From assembly GCA_049511115.1 (NCBI GenBank), contig JBEKYH010000047.1, positions 1-18,730 on the forward strand: DNA of 18,730 nt, in the 5' to 3' direction. The stretch is from JBEKYH01 sp049511115 (GTDB lineage Bacteria; Planctomycetota; Phycisphaerae; Tepidisphaerales; Tepidisphaeraceae). Each line of letters starts with the position of its first letter. Position 1 is the first letter of the stretch. Under the pieces are notes generated by a model, which did not search any database, was not told the DNA's origin, and saw only the letters and a list, made by a program, of their open reading frames with translations. Made by a program: the position numbers and the translations under genes. Positions 1-6,257 of this stretch are shown here, in pieces.

Positions 1-402
1 AAAACGTTTACCGCGACGCTCGCCTCCTATGCGCAGGTCACCGGCCGATTAACAAAGACCCACACGGGATACTATCGCGTCGGCTCGATGACGCAGGACC
101 TGGTCTGGGAGCAATATCGTTACCCCGTGGAATTGAATGACCTGCTCGCGGGAAATTCCACCAGGATCAGCGGTGAACCCAATCCGGTAACGGCAATCGA
201 TCCTCCATTACCGCCCCAGGATGATGTGCTGGTCAACAAGACCGGCTCAACAAACGGCTTCGCAGCCTACCTTGCCTTCGTCCCCCGCGAAAAAATCGGC
301 GTCGTCCTCCTGGCCAACAAAAACTACCCGGCGGAGGCACGCGTGACAGCTACTTTTGAGATACTGACCTCGCTGCACGACCAAGCGAGAACGAAGCCGT
401 AA
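1..402 (+). CDS. ampC: Class C (AmpC-type) beta-lactamase, C-terminal part
   Basis: The reading frame is open from base 1, so the gene is cut by the window edge; 133 codons remain before TAA. The piece shows the class C serine beta-lactamase C-terminus: the KTG triad motif (bases 238-246) in the context NKTGSTNGF, followed by AYLAFVPREKIGVVLLANKNYP and then an ARVTATFEIL-type terminal helix. Upstream, YYRVGSMTQDLVWEQY and the Pro-rich PPLPPQDD segment also fit AmpC. The enzyme would be exported to the periplasm and hydrolyse beta-lactams through an acyl-enzyme. The catalytic SxxK and YxN motifs lie outside the window, so activity cannot be judged. Related penicillin-binding esterases share this fold, but ANKNYP plus NKTGSTNGF favours a true class C enzyme. 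No clear terminator follows before the convergent gene at 567. Confidence 0.88.
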   Translation, partial: KTFTATLASYAQVTGRLTKTHTGYYRVGSMTQDLVWEQYRYPVELNDLLAGNSTRISGEPNPVTAIDPPLPPQDDVLVNKTGSTNGFAAYLAFVPREKIGVVLLANKNYPAEARVTATFEILTSLHDQARTKP

Positions 403-566
403 AGGCGTGAATGTTTGAAAGTGCGAAGGCGCGGTCCGGGGAGTTCGCCGCTGGGATTTTGAGACCTTATCACCCAAGAACCATGCTTGCCACATGCGGT
501 GGAAATGGCAAGTGTCCAGTCCCGGCATAGTCCCGCTCGGCGGGTTCGAGCCGCTGATGTGTTCAG

Positions 567-887
567 TCAATCATGAGGAAACGGACCTGAATCGCCGCTA
601 GGTGGGGGCGTGAAACGGCTATGGCCGATAGTCCAGACGTATAAAGTCCTTTCGTCGGCCTCATACTGAAATTGCGCATTTAGCTCCAATTTCTCGCCAC
701 CTTCAAGATCGATGGTGAAATCAAACATTTGGCATCGTTCTCGATAGGGGAAATGCGAACGCTTGCTAAGCCGAACCGGATCAGCCTCAAGCCGCTTCAA
801 CTGATCGTATATTTTGCTCTTAATGGACGGGCTGAAATGCGCAATATTGTGCTGCGCCCAGGCATCAAGAATTACTTCGTAATTCAT
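567..887 (-). CDS. RelE/ParE-like toxin candidate
   Basis: A 106-aa protein starting MNYEVILDAWAQHN at 887; an in-frame ATG at 896 is possible. The layout follows RelE/ParE-superfamily toxins: an N-terminal strand (YEVIL), two helices with KSKIYDQLKRLEADP, then strands with basic residues (RSHFPYRERC), a FDFTIDLE strand, LNAQFQYEADERTLYVWTIGHSR, and a loose tail. The pattern 'qL.rLe.dP' and the late 'v..IGH' strand are typical of the fold. Family knowledge suggests mRNA cleavage at the ribosome or gyrase poisoning, but no single catalytic residue can be assigned from sequence. The start lies inside the end of the upstream 157-aa gene (22-bp overlap), which implies translational coupling as in toxin-antitoxin pairs. 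It converges on the beta-lactamase gene. Function rests on fold-like pattern and gene order. Confidence 0.55.
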   Translation of the reverse strand: MNYEVILDAWAQHNIAHFSPSIKSKIYDQLKRLEADPVRLSKRSHFPYRERCQMFDFTIDLEGGEKLELNAQFQYEADERTLYVWTIGHSRFTPPPSGDSGPFPHD

Positions 888-1338
888 TGATAGCATCCGA
901 GAGCTTTATGGCCTTGCCAGCTTCCCGCGCCGCTTTCGCCGCTGCAAGTTCTTCCGGCTTGGTAGAAATAATACCTCGCACTTCTCTCCACGCGACACGT
1001 AAATCGGCGACACCGGGGATTTTCAGCCCATCCAAATGCTCCATCGACCTGACGAGCCAATCCGATTGCCTGAGGATTTTTTCCAACCTGATGTAGAAAC
1101 GGTGATAGATCGACTCGAAATACGGCGCGTTTTTGGCCTCGGATGATGCGATCAGAACATTGTCTTGCAGAAATTCAACATTCTTGTTGAGTTCTTTGTG
1201 TATTGAAAGAACGGAGGTAATGAGTTCCTCAATTTCGCGGCACAGCATCGCCCTTCGAGGCTCCTTAACCTCCTGTTCGAGCTCGCAAGCCGACTTTTCC
1301 GCTGCCGAAATCTGGTTGTCAAGTACGATCACACCCAT
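865..1338 (-). CDS. Hypothetical protein, putative antitoxin partner of the RelE-like gene
   Basis: A 157-aa soluble, charged, largely helical protein starting MGVIVLDNQIS. I do not recognise a named domain. The central part (EIEELITSVLSIHKELNKNVEFLQ... IYHRFYIRLEKILRQSDWLVRSMEHLDGL) looks like long amphipathic helices. The last ~30 residues (KPEELAAAKAAREAGKAIKLSDAINELRS) form a charged helix ending in a 'lsdAInELR' motif, like the toxin-wrapping tails of type II antitoxins. Its 3' end overlaps the toxin-like gene by 22 bp, and it comes first, the usual antitoxin position. It is about twice the usual antitoxin length and has no visible helix-turn-helix or ribbon-helix-helix. The antitoxin role is inferred from position and the C-terminal helix only. 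Confidence 0.55.
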   Translation of the reverse strand: MGVIVLDNQISAAEKSACELEQEVKEPRRAMLCREIEELITSVLSIHKELNKNVEFLQDNVLIASSEAKNAPYFESIYHRFYIRLEKILRQSDWLVRSMEHLDGLKIPGVADLRVAWREVRGIISTKPEELAAAKAAREAGKAIKLSDAINELRSNS

Positions 1339-1371
1339 TGGTCTGCCGGCCTCTCGTAACGTACACCTTAA

Positions 1372-1392
1372 TGGGCCGTTGGTGTCGGCCCA
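1372..1392. promoter_or_regulatory. Inverted repeat upstream of the putative toxin-antitoxin pair
   Basis: Perfect 7-bp arms TGGGCCG (1372-1378) and CGGCCCA (1386-1392) around a 7-base spacer, 34 bp upstream of the minus-strand start at 1338. This is where an autoregulatory operator would sit, but it could also be a weak terminator hairpin for the short ORF at 1400-1492. There is no adjoining T-run. Confidence 0.3.
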
Positions 1393-1399
1393 AATTAGC

Positions 1400-1492
1400 T
1401 TAATCCTCTGCTCCTATCGGTAGCACATCCCTTTCACTCAACACCCGGATCATATCGTCATTGGCATAGTATGGCAATAATAACCCGGCCAT
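1400..1492 (-). CDS. Possible 30-aa ORF or gene remnant
   Basis: The minus strand reads MAGLLLPYYANDDMIRV and then LSERDVLPIGAED before TAA. The frame is open for nine codons upstream of the ATG, back to a TGA. The residue composition (hydrophobic start, YYANDD, LSERDVLPIG) looks more coding-like than most random short frames here. It points the same way as the putative toxin-antitoxin pair and ends 61 bp before it. There is no clear Shine-Dalgarno and no family is recognised. It may be the tail of a decayed gene or chance. Confidence 0.2.
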   Translation of the reverse strand: MAGLLLPYYANDDMIRVLSERDVLPIGAED

Positions 1493-1751
1493 GCGCTCAC
1501 AGGTTTTCGCGTAAAATCAGCGGTTTATTGAACTTTCCCGGTTTCTATCGCATGGATGTCAGCGGGTGAAGTTCCTGCGGAGGGTAGAACTGATAGATTG
1601 CCGCCCAGAATGCCGTTTCCAAGTATTTTTATTTGCCGAGGCATCCCGCCAAGCGGGGGCCGAGTCCTTCGCTGCAGCCGCCGTAGGCGGGACCTCCCAT
1701 CGTCTGCTCTTAGGCCTCCATTCGTACCCGAATGGAGCGCTACCCTCCCAT
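1493..1751. other. Non-coding spacer with one hairpin
   Basis: No convincing gene on either strand. The main structure is a perfect 9-bp hairpin, CTCCATTCG (1716-1724) and CGAATGGAG (1729-1737) with loop TACC, about 55 bases upstream of the SRP RNA. It has no T-run, so it is not a standard terminator. Confidence 0.5.
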
Positions 1752-1781
1752 TTGCCCCCATCCCCGCCCAGCGGCTAAGAT
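1752..1781 (+). promoter_or_regulatory. Candidate sigma70-type promoter for the SRP RNA
   Basis: TTGCCC (1752-1757) and TAAGAT (1776-1781) are separated by 18 bp. Each matches the -35/-10 consensus at four or more positions. Transcription would begin near 1788-1793, where the SRP RNA closing stem starts. Position supports it more than the box quality. Confidence 0.4.
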
Positions 1782-1792
1782 GCCCTTCCCAA

Positions 1793-1914
1793 CGCCTCGG
1801 CAAGCGGCCGGGAGCGATGCAAGGGTTGGCTGTGAACCGGGTCAGGTCCGAAAGGAAGCAGCCCTAAGCGGAACCGATCTTGTGCCGTCGTCCCCCCGGC
1901 CGCTTTCCGCGGCG
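1793..1914 (+). ncRNA. ffs: Signal recognition particle RNA, small bacterial type (4.5S-like)
   Basis: The conserved domain IV core is present: GGTCAGGTCC, tetraloop GAAA, then GGAAGCAGCC (about 1839-1863), the binding site for the Ffh M domain. A perfect 11-bp closing stem pairs 1802-1812 with 1895-1905. It extends outward through G1799-G1800/C1907-C1908, C1798/G1909 and CGCC 1793-1796/GGCG 1911-1914 with two mismatches. Inner helices also form, for example GGTT/AACC and TGCAAG/CTTGTG. The tetraloop is GAAA rather than the common GGAA, still of GNRA type. No Alu domain is visible, so it is the short form. It guides co-translational membrane targeting with Ffh and FtsY. The 3' half lies antisense to the end of the ClC gene. 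Exact ends are estimated from pairing. Confidence 0.93.
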
Positions 1915-3365
1915 GAAGGCAGAGCCGCCGCGGGGGATTCTTTTGTTTCCGCCGCGTAATCCACGGGCGCGATGACTCCTCTTCTGGCCAGCTTTTCCGT
2001 CATGATCGTGTTTTGCATCAGCACGCTGGAGACCAGATAGGCCGCCGCGCATCCGGCCAATAGCGGCAGCAAGCCATAGGGTTGCAGCGTCGTCTCAAAT
2101 GCAAAAACCACCGACGCCAAAAACGCCCGCGACGCGCCGGCGAACATCGCGGCCATGCCGACCAAGGCGGCCACGCCGGGATTGACGCCAAACGTCGGGA
2201 GCCAATGCGCGGCGGCCGCGCCCAAAAGCAATCCCAGTCCGCTGCCGATGGTGAAGAGCGGGGCCAAGGTTCCACCGGAGGTGCCGCTTCCCAGGGCAAT
2301 GGCCCAGGAGATGAATTTGGTGAATGCGAGAATCGCGACCGCGCTCAGGACCATGCGCCCGCAGAGAAAATCGCTGATGTTCTCGTAACCCACGCCCAGC
2401 GTGCGCGGCTGGAAATAGCCGATCAGACCGACCGGCACCGCGCCGATAGCCGGCCACCACATCCAGTGGATCGGCAGGCGCTCGAATAAATCCTCGACGA
2501 TATAAACCGCGCGGGTGACATAAACGGAAGCCACGCCCACGATGCCACCGATGGCGAGGTAACCGAGCAGCGCCGATGGCGTCGGCTCGGTAATCGCCCC
2601 GAGATCGAAAATGGGATAGCGCATGTGCAATGCAAATCTAAATCCCGCCGCGGTCGCTGCCGCCAGGGCAACCGGGATGAACGATCGCGGACTGAATTCA
2701 AACAGAAGCAATTCGATGGCCAGCAACACAGCCGAGACCGGCGAGCCGAAGGTTGCCGCCATTCCCGCTGCCGCGCCGGCGGCGAGGAGCGTTTTGCGTT
2801 CGGATGGCGTGGTGTGAAAAATCTGGCCCAGCATTGAGCCCAGCGCCCCGCCGGTGGCGATGATCGGGCCTTCCGCGCCGAACGGCCCGCCTGTCCCGAT
2901 GGCAACGGCCGCGGACAGCGGCTTGAGGAATGTCAATCGCATGGGCACGCGGCTTTCATGCAGCAGCACGCGCTCCATCGCTTCGGGGATGCCGTGCCCG
3001 CGAATACCCGCCGATCCGTAGCGGGCCATCAAGCCGACGATGATGCCCCCTGCCGGTGGAATCAGAATCACCCATAAGCCCAGGTGATTATTTGCCGGTG
3101 ACACGAGGCCATTGGAGATTTTGCCGTAAAAGGAGATGCCGGTCACCAGGCCGATCAAGTCCATGAGCCAATCGGCGATGAGCGCCGCGGCCGCCGCGAG
3201 GATCATGCAGGCCAAGCAAAGGCCGATGGCGCGGAAATCCAGCGCCGTTGCGCGCCGCGGCGCTTGCACGGCCTTGAGGCTCGGACCGAGGGATGGCGCA
3301 ATGGGTAGTCCATTGGTGGTCGAGGCATGTTCGATTTCCTTATTGGGCTTTCTTTGTTCTTGCAT
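1842..3365 (-). CDS. ClC-family chloride channel/transporter
   Basis: A 507-aa polytopic inner-membrane protein starting MQEQRKPNKE; this ATG follows a purine-poor stretch, but upstream residues are out-of-frame translation of the regulator gene. The ClC signatures appear in order: GHGIPEA (residues ~123-129, the GSGIP anion-loop position), GPFGAEGP (~160-167, keeping the gating glutamate), and GTSGGTLAP (~361-369, the GxFxP position). About ten hydrophobic helices run from residue 45 to 470. Family members conduct chloride or exchange Cl-/H+. The internal proton glutamate of E. coli ClC (E203) appears to be leucine here (AIELLLFE), so coupling to protons is uncertain. No CBS domains follow. 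Its start overlaps the end of the MarR gene by 26 bp, so they form an operon. Its final ~24 codons run antisense through the SRP RNA gene. Confidence 0.92.
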   Translation of the reverse strand: MQEQRKPNKEIEHASTTNGLPIAPSLGPSLKAVQAPRRATALDFRAIGLCLACMILAAAAALIADWLMDLIGLVTGISFYGKISNGLVSPANNHLGLWVILIPPAGGIIVGLMARYGSAGIRGHGIPEAMERVLLHESRVPMRLTFLKPLSAAVAIGTGGPFGAEGPIIATGGALGSMLGQIFHTTPSERKTLLAAGAAAGMAATFGSPVSAVLLAIELLLFEFSPRSFIPVALAAATAAGFRFALHMRYPIFDLGAITEPTPSALLGYLAIGGIVGVASVYVTRAVYIVEDLFERLPIHWMWWPAIGAVPVGLIGYFQPRTLGVGYENISDFLCGRMVLSAVAILAFTKFISWAIALGSGTSGGTLAPLFTIGSGLGLLLGAAAAHWLPTFGVNPGVAALVGMAAMFAGASRAFLASVVFAFETTLQPYGLLPLLAGCAAAYLVSSVLMQNTIMTEKLARRGVIAPVDYAAETKESPAAALPSAAESGRGDDGTRSVPLRAASFRT

Positions 3366-3837
3366 GATGGTTTGATTCCTTATTTTGTTTCTTGACCTTC
3401 GCGGCTTCCTCGAAAAACAGGCGCGGCCGAGAGCGGCCAAGTCCGGCGGCGGCAACCAGATGTTCCAGCAGGGCGGCGAGTTTGTCGCGCTCGGCCGGCG
3501 GCAGACGATGCACGGCGGCGATGAGCCTTTCCTGCGCCGCCGCCGGCGCGCTGGCCAAGACGCGGCGGCCCGCCGTGGAAATCGCCAATTCCACGCGCCG
3601 GCCGTCGCCGTTGGACGGCGCACGCGCCGCCAAGCCCCGCTCGACGAGTTTGCGAGCCACCACCGAGACGGAGCTTTGATGAGTAAATGTCCGCGTGGCT
3701 AATTCGTTAATGCTGGCCGCCCCTCCCGCCGCCAGCCGGGATAACACAAAAAGCTGCGCCCCGCTTAACCCGGCGGCGCGTTCAGCCTCCCGGTCAAATA
3801 CGCGCAGCCCGTGCACCAGACGGCGAAGCGAATCCAT
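3340..3837 (-). CDS. MarR-family transcriptional regulator
   Basis: A 165-aa protein if started at MDSLRRLVHGLRVF (3837); an in-frame ATG at 3885 would add 16 residues beginning MGSHINRSS but falls inside a palindrome. Visible MarR layout: dimerisation helix (LRVFDREAERAAGLSGAQLFVLSRLA), winged helix-turn-helix (SINELATRTFTHQSSVSVVARKLVERGLAAR), the wing with DGRRVELAIS, and C-terminal dimerisation helices. A basic tail (AAKVKKQNKESNHHARTKK) exceeds the usual ~145 aa. It overlaps the ClC start by 26 bp, so it probably represses or tunes its own operon. The ligand is unknown; anions, acids or biocides would all fit, and none is shown. Confidence 0.85.
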   Translation of the reverse strand: MDSLRRLVHGLRVFDREAERAAGLSGAQLFVLSRLAAGGAASINELATRTFTHQSSVSVVARKLVERGLAARAPSNGDGRRVELAISTAGRRVLASAPAAAQERLIAAVHRLPPAERDKLAALLEHLVAAAGLGRSRPRLFFEEAAKVKKQNKESNHHARTKKAQ

Positions 3838-3867
3838 CACCGACCGCGCGGGAGGAGGGGAAGAGCG

Positions 3868-3891
3868 ATTTATATGGGAGCCCATATAAAT
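3868..3891. promoter_or_regulatory. Perfect palindrome, likely MarR operator
   Basis: Arms ATTTATATGGG (3868-3878) and CCCATATAAAT (3881-3891) are exact reverse complements with a 2-base AG spacer. The site is AT-rich in a GC-rich setting, sits 30 bp in front of the preferred regulator start (3837), and overlaps the expected transcription start. Length and symmetry fit a site for a winged-helix dimer. Binding is inferred. Confidence 0.6.
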
Positions 3892-3895
3892 GGAT

Positions 3896-3923
3896 CGTAT
3901 AGGGGCAAAGCTTCGCAGGCAAA
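3896..3923 (-). promoter_or_regulatory. Candidate promoter of the marR-ClC operon
   Basis: On the minus strand TTTGCC (3923-3918) and TATACG (3901-3896) lie 16 bp apart, directly upstream of the palindrome, so a bound repressor would cover the start site. The boxes are only partial matches to the sigma70 consensus. Confidence 0.3.
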
Positions 3924-3961
3924 TGTTGCCCGTCCCGGAACCGAGCGGAGGGAATTGAAGA

Positions 3962-4082
3962 AGAATGAACGCCGAGAACGCCAAGACGCCGAGGAAGAAA
4001 ATGCCAAAGGCAATTCGGAGTTGAGCCTGGAATTCAATTCCTCTGTCTTCCTCGGCGTCTTGGCGTTCTCGGCGTTCATTCT
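3962..4082. repeat. Long perfect inverted repeat, dispersed palindromic element
   Basis: Two perfect 36-bp arms (3962-3997 and 4047-4082) flank a 49-base centre. The left arm begins AGAATGAACGCCGAGAACGC and is itself built of short 'GCCGAGA/GCCAAGA' units. Related half or full copies occur at 10742-10782, 11270-11366 and 18590-18611. It sits between the divergent marR operon and the S55 gene. It could act as a bidirectional terminator/insulator or be a non-autonomous mobile repeat; no transposase or target duplication is evident. Confidence 0.85.
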
Positions 4083-4216
4083 GCTCCTTTGACGCGCCTT
4101 CGGCGCTTGTGACATAGCGCCGCCAGCCGTATTCTTCCCCGCTCGTGTCTCTGGGTTGGATCAAATTCCCGCTTCCGGGCGGTCAAGGCGGCTTTGTGCG
4201 GCTAGAATGTGGGCGA

Positions 4217-6193
4217 ATGATGAGCCGAATTTTTGCGATTGCCGTATTTCTTCTCTCGGCAGCGCGCTTGATCGCCGCGCCGCAGACCGCCGAGCCTGAT
4301 CGCCCCGCGACGCAGCCCGCCGATTTGTGGGATGATGCGCGATATATGCACGTCGCCGACGTGAAAGCGGGCATGGTGGGATACGGCCTGACCGTGTTCA
4401 CGGGGGCGAAAATCGACAAGTTCGACGTGCAGGTCGTCGACGTGATGGAGAATCTGGTCAATCCCAAATGCTCGGTCGTCCTTATCACCTGCGGCGGCGA
4501 CTATCTCCAACACGTAGGCTCCGTCGAAGGCATGAGCGGCTCGCCGATTTACCTCTATAACCTTGACGATACGCAGCATGCCCATCCCCGCCTCATCGGC
4601 GCGTTCGCATATGGGTGGGAATTCGCCAAAGACCCGCTCGCCGGCGTCGAGCCGATTGAATACATGCTGAAAATCAAGCAGACCCCCGGCGAGGGCGAAG
4701 GCAGCGACGCCCCGCCGCAGGCCACCGGCGCTAACGCGGGTTCGCAAATGGCCGGCGCCGCCTGGTCGCTGGCGGACGTTCCCGCGCTCCCGGGTTTCTC
4801 GCGCAACGCGGCCGGCTTCGCAGCCGCTCCGCTGTGCGACGAGAGCGCGCCGTCCGGTCCCGCCTACGGCGAGTTGCGCCCGCTGGCCACACCCCTGCTG
4901 TGCGGCGGGCTCTCCGCGGTGGCGGCTGAAAAAATCCGGCCCCTCTTCGCGGGAACAGGTTTGAACTTATTGCAGGCCGGCGGCTCAAGTTCCAGCAGCG
5001 GCATGAACATTCCGCAGGTGCACCTGGAGCCTGGATCATCGCTGGTCGCCCCGATCGTGATGGGCGATATGAACATGACCGCCATCGGCACGACGACCGA
5101 AGTCCGCGGCAATCGCATTTTCGGCTTTGGCCATGAGTTCAACAACGAAGGCCCGATCCGCCTGCCGATGGGAAGCGGAACTGTTTCCACGGTCGTGGCC
5201 GACGTACGAAGTAGCTTCAAACTCGGATCACTGGCGCAGGTGGTGGGAACATTGACTAACGATCAGACCGTCGGAATCGCCGGAAATGTGGGCGAAACCG
5301 CTCCGCTGATTCCCCTGACCGTTCGCATCCACTACGACGACGGTTCGCTCGATCAGACCTACCATTGCCAGACGGTCGTGCATCCCAAATTCACGCCATT
5401 AGCGGCGGCGGCGGTCGTGCAGGGAGCGCTCGAGGGCGTGAAGGCCCTGCCGCAATACCACACCGTGAATTACGATCTGAATCTCACCTTCGCCAATGGA
5501 AAGACGGTGCGTGTTGACAATATTGACGTCAACGACGACTCCTCCGATGTCGCTCAGCAGGTGGCGTTGCCGATCATGGCGGCGGCGGAGAATCCATTCG
5601 AGCATGTGGCCTTGACGGGCATCGACGGCACGGTTGATGTTTCTAATCACCCTCAACTGGCGGAAATCATTTCCATCATGCTTCCCAAGCTGAAATACGC
5701 CCCCGGCGAACAAGTAAAGGGATTCGCAACCTATCGCCCCTGGCACGATCGTGAGCGGACCATGCCGTTTGGATTTGAAGTCCCCAAGGATTTGCCCAAC
5801 GGGCAATACCAATTGGTCGTCTCCGACTGGGATCGGTACTTCAGCGACCAGCGGCAGGCCGAGGCATTTGAATTCACCGCGGAGAACATCAACGAGGTTT
5901 TCAATGTCGTCAACGACTTTGAAGCCGTTCGGCATAACGCGCTTTACCTGCGCCTGGTGCGCCAGCCGGATGGCGTGGCCGTCGGGCGGCAGGCATTGGT
6001 GGGCCTGCCGGGCAACGTGCGCACGGCCCTCCTCGACGCAGGACGAAGTGATCTGACCGGGTTTGTCACATCAACCGTCCAGACGGTTCCCACGGACATG
6101 GTCATGAGCGGAGCGGCGGAGTTTACCGTCACCATTGACCGGCACGAACACGTTGAGTCGGCGAAACCGGCCAAACCGGCCACGCAGCCTTAG
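4217..6193 (+). CDS. Exported SpoIVB-type (peptidase family S55) domain protein
   Basis: A 658-aa protein. I chose MMSRIFAIAVFLLSAARLIAA at 4217 because it gives a clean signal peptide; the frame is open further upstream, but that part is not signal-like. Residues ~43-155 match the S55 domain: VKAGMVGYGLTVFTG, FDVQVVDVMENL, the nucleophile motif GMSGSPIY (~105-112), and LIGAFAYGWEFAKDPLAGVEPIEYM. A second half (~260-430) contains VMGDMNMTAIGTTTEVRGNRIFGFGHEF, typical of the long bacterial S55 proteins, then a beta-rich C-terminus. In Bacillus SpoIVB this fold is a serine protease signalling across membranes; here the location is periplasmic/exported and the substrate unknown. The catalytic His and Asp cannot be assigned by eye. 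TAGAAT at 4203-4208 might be a -10 box, giving an almost leaderless message. The next gene follows by 64 bp. Confidence 0.85.
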   Translation: MMSRIFAIAVFLLSAARLIAAPQTAEPDRPATQPADLWDDARYMHVADVKAGMVGYGLTVFTGAKIDKFDVQVVDVMENLVNPKCSVVLITCGGDYLQHVGSVEGMSGSPIYLYNLDDTQHAHPRLIGAFAYGWEFAKDPLAGVEPIEYMLKIKQTPGEGEGSDAPPQATGANAGSQMAGAAWSLADVPALPGFSRNAAGFAAAPLCDESAPSGPAYGELRPLATPLLCGGLSAVAAEKIRPLFAGTGLNLLQAGGSSSSSGMNIPQVHLEPGSSLVAPIVMGDMNMTAIGTTTEVRGNRIFGFGHEFNNEGPIRLPMGSGTVSTVVADVRSSFKLGSLAQVVGTLTNDQTVGIAGNVGETAPLIPLTVRIHYDDGSLDQTYHCQTVVHPKFTPLAAAAVVQGALEGVKALPQYHTVNYDLNLTFANGKTVRVDNIDVNDDSSDVAQQVALPIMAAAENPFEHVALTGIDGTVDVSNHPQLAEIISIMLPKLKYAPGEQVKGFATYRPWHDRERTMPFGFEVPKDLPNGQYQLVVSDWDRYFSDQRQAEAFEFTAENINEVFNVVNDFEAVRHNALYLRLVRQPDGVAVGRQALVGLPGNVRTALLDAGRSDLTGFVTSTVQTVPTDMVMSGAAEFTVTIDRHEHVESAKPAKPATQP

Positions 6194-6257
6194 AATGAAG
6201 TGCCCCGAGGCGCCATCTTTAAGTTCAATGGACCCTTCTATTTTTTGCGAGCGAAGA

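Noticed and set aside
541..551. GGGTTCGAGCC, resembling a tRNA T-loop arm
   Set aside because: No acceptor stem, anticodon arm or D-loop could be built around it on the plus strand, so it is a chance match.
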